NCBI RefSeq assembly: GCF_029633865.1
Contig: NC_079217.1
Coordinates: 60,542,993-60,606,992 of the forward strand
Direction of reading: 5' to 3'
Length of the DNA: 64,000 nt
Source: Lampris incognitus
Taxonomy: Eukaryota; Chordata; Actinopteri; Lampriformes; Lampridae
The number at the start of each line of letters is the position of its first letter. Positions within the stretch are counted from its first letter, which is position 1. Under the pieces are notes generated by a model that had not been told where the DNA came from, ran no database searches, and saw nothing but the letters and a program-made list of their open reading frames with translations. The position numbers and the translations under genes are program-made. Positions 55,755-64,000 of the stretch are shown one piece after another.

Positions 55755-55957
55755 ATAACCATGACCTGGATGAATGAGAACATTCACAGACGACAAGTTG
55801 GGAATGACAACATGTTGACCGTCCTGGATTGGATTTTTAGCCAATAACAATACAGTCCATCACGAGCTTCCAGTCTTGATGGATACCTGTCGGTATATAA
55901 TGGGAATTGATAAAATGGTACTAAAATAAAGATGTGTACAGCAGCTTTAATATAGAT

Positions 55958-56162
55958 CAGCGGTGGCCAAGCATGTGCCATGGAGAGCCATGTGTATGCA
56001 GGTTTTCATTCCAGCCGGACTCCACACCAGGGGATTTCACTGATTAGCAACCCTTCAGCCGAAGAGGAAGAATGTATCAGTGACATCACCTGGTGTGGAG
56101 TCTGGTTGGAAGGAAAATCTGCATACACATGGCTCTCCATGGCACATGGTTAGCCACCCCTG
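55958..56162. mobile_element. hAT-type MITE
   Basis: 205 bp with ends CAGCGGTGGCCAA and TTAGCCACCCCTG, like hAT/Charlie termini. Long inverted arms include gccatggagagccatgtgta. The 8-bp flanks atatagat and atattgat differ at one base. Confidence 0.75.
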
Positions 56163-56274
56163 ATATTGATCATCTGTTTCAAACGAATGACCGTCGCTAT
56201 AGGAAGATTTCCCGTTGCCGACTTGTCCAGTGTTGTTTTTTGCACAAGTACCACAGATGGGAAGCAGCTTGTTG

Positions 56275-56302
56275 AGATGTGTGTGTGTGTGTGTGTGTGT
56301 TG
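56275..56302 (+). repeat. (GT)n microsatellite
   Basis: About 12 GT units. Confidence 0.9.
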
Positions 56303-56837
56303 ATGTACAATAGATTGGCAAACAATGGAAGGGAACAGAAGGTTTTTGTTCTCCAGTGGAAACTTCTGGTTAGGCCTGGAGCGGTGCATAAGACAGGATG
56401 TTTTGTTAAGGGCGTCCATCTTTAGCTGCTGTATTATTTATCTGGGCTCATCTCTTATCTGTCGGGCCGAGTATTAACCACCAGCCAGGGCAGATAACAG
56501 GTGGGTGGTGTGGATTCATCTGTCCCCCTTCCTCCAAACAAAACCAGATTTACACCTCCAACCTTCCTGGTTTCTCTCTTCCTCCCTCTGTCTCGCTCTC
56601 TCTCTCTCTCTTTGCCTTCTGTCTTTTGTGTTGTTGTTTTTGTTGTTTCTGTAACTTCAGACCCTCTGGTCTTGTTATCCACAAGGTAATGTGAATAACC
56701 TGAGGCCAAACTGGTCTTTGTGCTGGGCGATATGGAAAATATTGTCATGATAATCATAGGTATTTATACACAATATCGATATACATCATAATATCTGCTT
56801 ACAAATGCACAAATAACCTGTTTAAGAATCCAGCTGA

Positions 56838-57250
56838 GGGGTGTCGGGGTAGCATGGCAGTCTATTCCGTTGCCTACCAACACAGGGATCGCCGGTTCGA
56901 ACCCCCGTGTTGCCTCCGGCTTGGTCGGGCATCCCTACGGACACCACTGGCCGTGTCTGCGGTTGGTAAGCCAGATGTGGGTATGTGTCCTGGTCGCTGC
57001 ACTAGCGCCTCCTCTGGTCAGTTGGGGGGCCTGCTCAGGGGAGAGGGGGAACTAGCGGGATAGCATGATCCTCCCACGCGCTACGTCCCCCTGTTGAAAC
57101 TCCTCACTGTCAGGTGAAAAGAAGGATCTGGTGACTCTGTATCGGAGGAGACATTTGGTAGTCTGCAGCCCTCCCGGATCAGCAGAGGGGGTGGGGCAGC
57201 GAATGGGATAATTGGCCAAGTACAGTTGGAAAGAAAAAAAGGGGGAAATT
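56838..57250 (+). mobile_element. tRNA-derived SINE, plus strand
   Basis: ggtagcatggcagtctattc (A-box region), ggttcgaacccc (B box), then the body gccagatgtgggtatgtgtc and gaaactcctcactgtcaggt, ending in an A/G-rich tail. Same family as 13762-14187. Confidence 0.8.
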
Positions 57251-57479
57251 ATTATTAAAAAAAAAAGAATCCAGCTGAGGTTCATCATATTGAACTGTTT
57301 GGGAATGTAAAGTACAATATCAAACCAGAAATAATTCTTTTAGGTTTAGGCATGTGGAGTGAGATGTTATGGTAAGAATATCAGGGTCACAGCCAATCAG
57401 AGGCAGAGTAGGGGTGGATCGTCACAGAATACGGGTGGGAAAACGTTACGCGAGTAATGCGATGTATCATAACCTCAGT
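57251..57479. other. Unassigned short spacer with partial MITE phrase
   Basis: Contains ccaatcagaggcagagtagg (57393-57412), shared with the MITE at 58649-58861. Confidence 0.4.
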
Positions 57480-58500
57480 CATGTGAGAGACCCACGTTTT
57501 CATGAATCTGAAAGGGTGAACAAGCCGTCAGTCTAGTCCTGGAGGAGGAGCGTGCAGGTGTGGAGGAAAGGACCAGCAGAATGGTGGGCATGCAGCAGCA
57601 GGGAGCATGGACAAGATGGGAAGGTGCGCTGGAGGGGAAGATATCCTGGGCAAATATCTCGCAGGCAGAACCGCAGTGGATCAAGTTCATTGTGCAAGAC
57701 TTGTATGATGTTCTGCCTAGCCCAGCAAGTTTCCATCTCTAGAACAAGATTGATACTCCATCATGTCCTCTGTGTCCTGGAAAAGGTTCACTCGAGCACC
57801 TCCACAGCAGCTGCCCATCAGCCCTAGGGGAGGGGTGATACCGCTGGCAACATGACCAGGTGTTGAAGACAGTTGCAGAGGCCATCTCCAAAGCCGTGGC
57901 CAATGAAAAGCAAGCCCGCGGACAGAGGAGCATTGCCTTTGACAGGGCTGGTGAGTAGCCTCAGTCACAGCCCAGATCAGCAGCCGGTCTCCTCACCTCT
58001 GTGTCAGACTGGGAGCTGCGAGTCGAATTAGGGGAGGCAGCTCAGGTTCCCAGACCGCTTTATGACAACTTTGCTGAGGCCAGATGTAGTGCTATCATCA
58101 GCCTCTTCAAAACGGGCTCCTTATAGAGCTGACGGTTCCTTGGGAGGACTGGTTGGAGGAGGCAAATGAGAGGAAGCAGTCCAAGTACCAGGAGCTGGTG
58201 GATCAGTGCTGGAGGAGTGTCTGGAAGGTGTGTATGAGCACATTGAAGTGGGGTGTTGAGGCTTTGCTGGCCACTCACTGTGCAAGGTCTACGCTCTACT
58301 TGGCATTACTGGGGCTGCTAAAAGGAAAGCCATCAAGTCTACCATGGAGGCTGCCTCCAGATGGCTTTGGCTCAGAAGGAGTGATCGGTGGGCCAATGCT
58401 GCTGGGACACAAGCCAGGGCTTGGTCAACCCTGGCTGGGTTGCCCGAGCGAGGGTGTATGATGTTGAACAACCCGAAACACCCGAGGACCTCAGGAAACC
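57480..58500 (+). pseudogene. Decayed LINE C-terminus, restriction-like endonuclease type
   Basis: Stops and frame changes throughout. Segments read VAEAISKAVANEKQARGQRS, then WELRVELGEAAQVPRP, a broken LTVPW stretch, EEANERKQSKYQELVDQCW, and a CARSTLYLALLGL stretch. The spacing of a PWE-like motif before an E-rich helix and K-YQELV resembles the PD-(D/E)XK endonuclease end of R2/NeSL-type LINEs common in fish. Based on remembered motif style, not a search. Confidence 0.45.
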
Positions 58501-58648
58501 TCACTGATGATGTGTCCCAGTTGCATCCTAGGATGTATCCTCGAATCAGTCTGGAGGTGTGCAGGCTGGGCAGGTGAGGTGAATAAGCAGCAGTCAGGAG
58601 AGAGCCGGAGTGTGCCAGGGAAGGAAGCCACGCCCACACACACACACT

Positions 58649-58861
58649 CGTTATTATGGATCCCACTGCTTTTCTGGGCAAGACGCCCGGCATAGCATCC
58701 AGGCGCTAGGATTCCAGGAAGATCCACCCCTACTCTGCCTCTGATTAGCTAACCTTACACCGAACTCCACCCTAACCTTAACCAACCCAACCAACGGAGG
58801 CAACGAGTACTGGCCAATCAGAGGCAGAGTGCCCAGAAAAGCAGTGGGATCCATAATAACG
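58649..58861. mobile_element. MITE with 32-bp inverted ends
   Basis: 213 bp. Left arm 58649-58680 and right arm 58830-58861 are perfect complements (cgttattatggatcccactg...). An inner inverted pair, tctgcctctgattagc/ccaatcagaggcaga, lies within. CA repeats on both sides obscure any target duplication. Confidence 0.7.
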
Positions 58862-59095
58862 CCCCACACACACACAGACACAGACGGAAAACAAGAGACA
58901 CGGGAAAAAGGGAAACACATGTAAACACAAGGGAAACAACTGGAGGCATGGCAGTCTAACAAGGACAGCAAAGACCTACAAAATGACAAAATGTACTACA
59001 GTTAGCAGGCCATGGATATTGATATGCATGCATATCTTTGTGATCAGACAGCATAGTATATACAATGTGGACACACAACACAAAAACATGTCCAT

Positions 59096-59510
59096 TCATC
59101 CATCCATTGTCCAAACCGCATACCTTACCTAGGGTCAAGTCAAGTCAATGTTATTTGTATAGCCCAATATCACACATTACAAATTTGCCTCAGTGGGCTT
59201 TACAGCAGCACAACATCCTGTCCTTAGAACCTCTCATCGGATAAGGAACAACTCCCTAAAAAAAAAACCCTTTAACAGGGAGAAAAACTAGGAAGAAACC
59301 TCAGGGAGAGCAACGGAGGAGGGATCTCTCTCCCAAGACGCACAACGCGCAATGGATGCTGTGTTGAGACAATTTACACAACACAGCTTTGAAAGAGGGT
59401 AACAGAATTAGGTCAGAACAGAGTCCTGACCCCTAGAGTAGGGTCGCGGGGATGCTCGAGCCTATCCCAGCAGGCGGGGGAGACACCCTGGACAGGCCGC
59501 CGGACCATCA
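59096..59510 (-). repeat. SINE/LINE 3' tail, split by the 270-bp repeat
   Basis: The minus strand reads gcggcctgtccagggtgtct (59482-59501), then after the insertion the ggacaatggatggatg tail (59096-59114). The tail is continuous when the repeat at 59134-59440 is removed. Confidence 0.6.
59134..59440 (+). repeat. Teleost 270-bp interspersed repeat, copy 9
   Basis: caagtcaagtcaatgttatt to the aacagagtcctgacccc phrase. Flanked by TAGGGTC on both sides (7 bp), suggesting a target duplication. The only copy outside the array. Confidence 0.7.
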
Positions 59511-60244
59511 CAGGTTGCTTGCTAGCTTAATTCTGGCAGCCCGAACAGTGTCCCAACGTCCCGAGGTGAAATCCACTCGCAACCTTAACACACCGGCGGT
59601 GTTACTAAAAGTCACACACGGCTCGCGGTTACGCCAGATAAAATAACCTCCAGACTAACTCCAGCAGTAGAGTTGAAGCAATCACTTGATCCACAGCAAG
59701 ACTTCTGGATCGTCCCACCGCGTGGATTTCTTTGTTTTTCCTACCCTCTCGCTCTCTCCCTCGCTTCGTCTGTCATCATCTGATTTTTTTTTTTCAGGGA
59801 GCAAAATGTTTGAAAAAAATGTGTTGTGCAGTGATGTCTTGCTGACTATTCCGTTTCAGTCCTCAGTCGAGTCTTAACGGCAGGGATGTGGTCTGTGCTG
59901 ATGTGTTTTGAACCTCAGGTCCAGAATGAGGCGACGTCCAGAAGCTCCTGCGTTGCTATGTTTGTCATTGAGGTATGCCAGGGCCTTGGTTTAGACAGGT
60001 CAGTGTCCTCATCATCTTCAGGGCTGGTTTGAGGTAGGACATGCTGACGTGCTCCTCTCCAGAAAGAGCGTCAGTGAATTCCTGGAGAGGAGGTAGCACC
60101 TTGTGATTGGACTCTTAACACGTCAATGTCCTGTCAGGTGGAGTCGAGGGGGCACGCTCGAGGGGGCAATACCTGGGAAATGGGCTTGGTCTGATCCAGC
60201 ACTCTTGCAATCATCATTTCTTTATGTTGTGTAATCACTCACTT
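59511..60244. other. Unassigned sequence
   Basis: No supported gene. A T-rich run at 59783-59796 precedes a short frame with no other support. Confidence 0.4.
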
Positions 60245-60468
60245 ACTCTACTCACAACCCTCTCCTGCAACCCCTCAACTGACACCCCACCCCCCGACTT
60301 CCTAGACCACCCCTCCTTTCTTCCCCATGCTCCACCTTGGCTCCATTTCACCTCCCTTCATTCAACTCCCCTCATCTCTCTCACTCCTATCCCCCGTCCT
60401 CTCCTCCTCACCTGGCAGCTCATGTCTCGTTAGCTGCAGGCGGAGGCAACGGTGGCAGAGGGCGTGCT
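60245..60468 (+). repeat. Left arm of a large inverted repeat
   Basis: C/T-rich. The phrases gctccatttcacctcccttc and agctgcaggcggaggcaac recur as complements at 61399-61625. Roughly 80-85% alike by eye, with small indels. Confidence 0.65.
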
Positions 60469-61336
60469 CAGAAGAGCGCCCTCCGGAGGTGCCTCGGACA
60501 TCGCTGTCTTCTTCCAGCTGTGGGAGAAGTGCCCCACCAGCTTCTTGCACAGCCCTGTTGCTCTTGACACTCATCTGGCGTTGGATTTTCTGGAAGTGAT
60601 CCGTCCAGCACCTTCCCATATTATCTACCCCCCTACCTAATCTTATGTTCCTGCACATGCACAAAGTCACCCCTCCCCCCCCCAAACACACACATGTGAG
60701 CAAATACTGTGACATCCTCTTGCGTGCACTACTGAAACCCTCCCACATAAAATATCGAACACGGTCTTTATAAACCACTGGAATGGCTGTACTGCACATG
60801 CAGTATTGAAAAGCTCGCACCGCTGATGATGCAGTACGAGAGTATTTGTGTCCTTGACGTGCCATTTCTACCGACCTTGGTCCACTGACGTGTTGCACAG
60901 GGTCTGTACTGCAGGTCCTATTCCGGTTGCGACGGCAGGGGGTTGTTCATCTTCATACTCTGAATCTATGAATTATAATGATGACTGGCTCTTTTTTTTA
61001 GTGAAGTAAGCAGCAAAATGTGTTGTGTTGGAAAGGTGTGTTAATTATCTCAGTGTGTGTATTTATGCATGACCTATGGGTCACGTGGAGTGTGTCTAAG
61101 GTGTGTATGTTTGTGGGTGTCCATGTGTTGGTGTGTGTTTGCATGCATGCATGTTCATACAAGACTGTCTGGGTATGAATGTGTGTGTGTGTGTCACAGT
61201 GTGTCCTTGCATTTGTATATGATAGTTGGGGTGTGTGTTTGTGTGTGTTTTGTGTCATTGATCCTAGAGGCAAGCTCTGCAGTATCCCTTCCTGGTAGTG
61301 CCTGGCTGTGCTGACCCAAGTGATGATGCTGCAGTG

Positions 61337-61370
<34 letters not shown>

Positions 61371-61398
61371 CTGTAAATCTGGCCCGGTGCCAGGTTCC
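60469..61398. other. Spacer of the large inverted repeat
   Basis: About 930 bp. It holds GT-rich runs at 61040-61250 and a (GT)n at 61335-61370. No supported gene. Confidence 0.5.
61335..61370 (+). repeat. (GT)n microsatellite
   Basis: Near-pure GT run with one T-rich break. Confidence 0.9.
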
Positions 61399-61625
61399 GC
61401 CCCTCTGCCATTGTTGCCTCCGCCTGCAGCTAATAAGACATGAGCTGGAAGATGAGGAGGAGAGGAAAGGGGATAGGAGTAAGAGAGGAGACGAGGAGTG
61501 TTGAATGAAGGGAGGTGAAATGGAGCCATGGTCTATGGAGCATGGGGAGGGAGGGGGAGGGAGGAGGGAGTGGTCTAGGACGTCGGGGGGGTGTCAGTTG
61601 AGGGGATGGGAGGGGTTGCAAGAGA
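61399..61625 (-). repeat. Right arm of a large inverted repeat
   Basis: Complement of 60245-60468. G/A-rich on the plus strand (ggagggagggggagggagga). Confidence 0.65.
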
Positions 61626-61631
61626 GTAGAG

Positions 61632-61682
61632 TGTGTGAGAGAGAGAGAGTGAGAGAGAATGAGAAAGAGAGAAAGCGAGAGA
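61632..61682 (+). repeat. (GA)n microsatellite
   Basis: gagagagagagtgagagaga and onward. Confidence 0.85.
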
Positions 61683-61897
61683 TTACTGACCATGGAGGGG
61701 GAAGGGTACAACTGACGGCAGTCCAGAAAGCTCCGGGACAGAGAGACTGACTCACTGTCTGTCTGTCTGTTTGACTGAGCCCACTGACTGTCCGGCTGAC
61801 AGTTTGATTGACAGGAGGGGAGACGAGGCAAGTCCATGGCACAATGACAGGTAGGAGAGGCAGTGATAATATTTATACAGCCTGACTTTCCGTTGTC

Positions 61898-61932
61898 CAT
61901 CTCTCTCTCTCTCCCTCTCTCTCTCTCTCCCC
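61898..61932 (+). repeat. (TC)n microsatellite
   Basis: ctctctctctccctctctctctc-type run. Confidence 0.85.
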
Positions 61933-62617
61933 CCCACTTGGTCCATCTTGCTCCATCAGCATCACTCGCCGGGTTAAGTTTTCCCTGCCTCCCTCAGCCC
62001 GTCCTCGCAGACCACCTTCATCCTCTTTTCATGTGCATCCCTTTATCTACTCTTCAATCCTCCGCCCATCTTTTCTTTCATTAATTTGTCCTTAATTAAT
62101 TTGACCTTAATTTGTCCTCCCTGACGCACCCCCAGCCACCCACACTCCCGCCTACCTACCTCTCCTCGTTGTCGTTTTCTCTACGGCATCTGTTGTTTGT
62201 CGGTGGAGCCTGCCATGCTATACAACGCTGCACAGAAAGGGAAAGTTGGACGGCCACGTTGTTTCTGGGAAGTGTGTGTGTGTTTGGGATAACTTGATAT
62301 CGGTTTGATCAGTTTAGGAAGTGGTTTCCAGATCGTTCCTCGTTGAGAGTTTCTGGGGTCTTCAGAACTGATAAGACTAAAGCCTCTGCTGATTGCATTT
62401 GTTTTGCTGCTTCGGTCCGGACGGCGTTCCGGCTTTGTTATACTTCCTTACACCCTGAGAAATGCTGTATGCTGCATACGTACGGTGCCGTCACCCTCGG
62501 GTCTTATGGAAATATACTTTATCATCCCGATGCGTACTTGTTGACTGGATTTCAGTGCGGTTTTTGAGGAGGTCGCCATCTCACCGGCCTTTTGGCTTTT
62601 CCAGTAGCAAACTGTGA
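61933..62617. other. Unassigned sequence
   Basis: No supported gene. T/C-rich at the left. Confidence 0.4.
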
Positions 62618-63265
62618 CTCCTGGGCGGCACGCGCCTCACGGCAAGAGGGTTGTGGGTTCGAACCCAAGGCCGTCCCAGGTCCTTTCTATGCGGAGTCTG
62701 TATGTCCTCCCCGTGTCAGTGTTGGTTTCCTGCAGGTGCTCCGGTTTCCTCCCACCATCAAAAAGACGTGCGTGGGGCGTCCGGGTGGCGTGGCGGTCTA
62801 TTTCATTGGCGCCTCGTCTGGTCAGTTGGGGTGCCTGTTCGGGGGGGAGGGGGAACTGGGGAGAATAGCGTCATCCTCTCACGCGCTACACCCCCCCCCT
62901 GGTGAAACTCCTCACTGTCAGGTGAAAAGAAGCGGCTGGTGACTCCACATGTATGGGAGGAGGCATGTGGTAGTCTGCAGCCCTCCCCGGATCGGCAGAG
63001 GGGGGTGGAGCAGCGGCCGGGACGGCTCGGAAGAGTGGGGGTAATTGGCCGGATACAATTGGGGAGAAAAAGGGGGAAAAATCCAACAAAAAAAAAAGAC
63101 ATGCATGTTAGGGCTAATACTCCCGCCTGTGCCCCTGAGCAAGGCAGTGGAAAGAAGAACTGGAGTTGGTCCCCGGGTGCTGCAGCTGCCCACTGCTCCT
63201 ACACAATAGGATGGGTTACATGCAGAGAACACATCCGTTGTAACTGTACAAGGACAAAATAAAGT
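62618..63265 (+). mobile_element. tRNA-derived SINE split by a nested SINE
   Basis: Left part 62618-62775: gggcggcacgcgcctcacgg, gggttcgaaccc (B box) and the core ggtgctccggtttcctccca. Right part 63096-63265: gttagggctaatactcccgc, gaactggagttggtccccgg and aggacaaaataaagtggctt. Together they form one SINE of a kind different in tail from 53948. Confidence 0.75.
62776..63095 (+). mobile_element. Nested SINE with deleted tRNA-like middle
   Basis: Body as in 56838-57250 (gaaactcctcactgtcaggt, agtctgcagccctccccgga), but the B-box part of the head is missing (ggcggtctatttcattggcg joins straight to cctcgtctggtcagttgggg). Flanks aaaagacgtgcgtg and aaaagacatgcatg look like a target duplication. Confidence 0.75.
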
Positions 63266-64000
63266 GGCTTTCTTCTCGAACCTTGGCCCCCCTGACCCCC
63301 CCCCCCCCCGTCAGCTTCTTCACAGAGGGAAACGCATCATCACAAAGTCGTCACTTGGTCACCGACACCGCAAAGCGACACCAACTTCTGAAACAAACCC
63401 GTGCCGTCACGTCAGCTTGTCGTGAGGCTCGGCTGTATGCAAACGGCTGCGGGCTCGATCTCATTATGCAAATATGACGTTTGGCCTCATGGCCACCTCT
63501 TCCCGCTTTCCCACCGCGCTTCATTTGACTGACGGATGTGGGGCGATAACGGCGCAACCTTGTCGCTTGAACTTTAGCGGCTGGCTAAAGCGGGCTCAGG
63601 GGAGGTGGTGGTGGGTGGCACGGACGCGAGGCGATGGTTGAAAAACCTGTCGGGCGGTGTGTAAGTGCTTAGAGTTAAAAGCATTTACAGCTTCGCGGTG
63701 CTTGGAGGGACTTTATGAAATGCAAATCTGCACGCGCATTGCTCAACGGCACGTGGGTTGGACGCCACAGAAACCCACAACGAGCTTGATTTAGGGGCGA
63801 AGCGGGTTGAAAACCATATTCAAATTTCTGTAAATCTTTTTTGTCCCAAGCAGCGTGGGTCTGCATTTTTGGCCGTGCCTTACGTGATGCGAGTTTGTGC
63901 GTTTGTATTTTGCAGGTCGTGAAACTGGTGGCTTATTGGCGGGGAGGGGGCCGGCGTGGAGAATGTAGGACAGCAGACGGGAGAGCCGGTTCTGGCCGGC
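63266..64000. other. Unassigned right end
   Basis: A poly-C run at 63295-63309, then mixed sequence with short frames only. No supported gene. Confidence 0.4.

Noticed and set aside
61057..61411. GT/CA-rich open frames on both strands
   Set aside because: Low-complexity Cys-Val or Thr-His repeats from dinucleotide runs.

Overview
The window looks like a teleost fish genome, probably a spiny-rayed (acanthomorph) fish. It is dense in fish-type transposable elements: L1-like LINEs, two Ty3/Gypsy families, Tc1/mariner, hAT-like MITEs, THAP/YqaJ transposon pieces, tRNA-derived SINEs with a shared core, and a teleost repeat of about 270 bp present nine times. Genes have GT-AG introns and TATA or CpG-rich promoters. 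No bacterial, viral or organellar gene organisation is present.

Positions 1-43819 are a tandem array of three related blocks: unit 1 (1-14187, left edge outside the window), unit 2 (18990-33404) and unit 3 (33405-43819). Each runs: THAP/YqaJ transposon remnant (units 1 and 2 only), L1-like LINE carrying the 270-bp repeat, about 1 kb of unassigned sequence, a second 270-bp repeat, a minus-strand coiled-coil gene, a short LTR, and a Gypsy element (Gypsy-1). Units 1 and 2 continue with another 270-bp repeat, a GGTAACAC-ended MITE and a minus-strand SINE. Between units 1 and 2 (14188-18989) lie a decayed minus-strand L1-like LINE split by a palindromic Tc1-type element, and a broken THAP/DDE transposase.

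The best gene candidate is a three-exon minus-strand coiled-coil gene in all three units. Its parts are a TATA box, a 25-codon first exon, a 1.4-1.55 kb exon of repeated Ala/Glu/Leu-rich modules, and a last exon with an acidic stretch and a basic C-terminus. Splice phases match in every copy, giving predicted proteins of 629, 629 and 577 residues. All three copies are open while the neighbouring transposon genes are broken. I do not recognise the family.

Deletions and stops separate the units. Units 1 and 3 share an internal Gypsy-1 deletion and a nonsense codon. Unit 2 lacks those but has its own deletions. At the right edge of unit 3, Gypsy-1 is cut, followed by 51 bp copied from the coiled-coil exon, then a second, GC-rich Gypsy element (Gypsy-2, minus strand, 43871-48251).

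The right third (48252-64000) is not part of the array. It holds SINEs, MITEs, microsatellites, a decayed LINE C-terminus and a roughly 225-bp inverted repeat. It also holds two plus-strand exon candidates (51790-51898 and 54601-54682) with compatible phases, possibly the 5' end of an ordinary gene running rightward.
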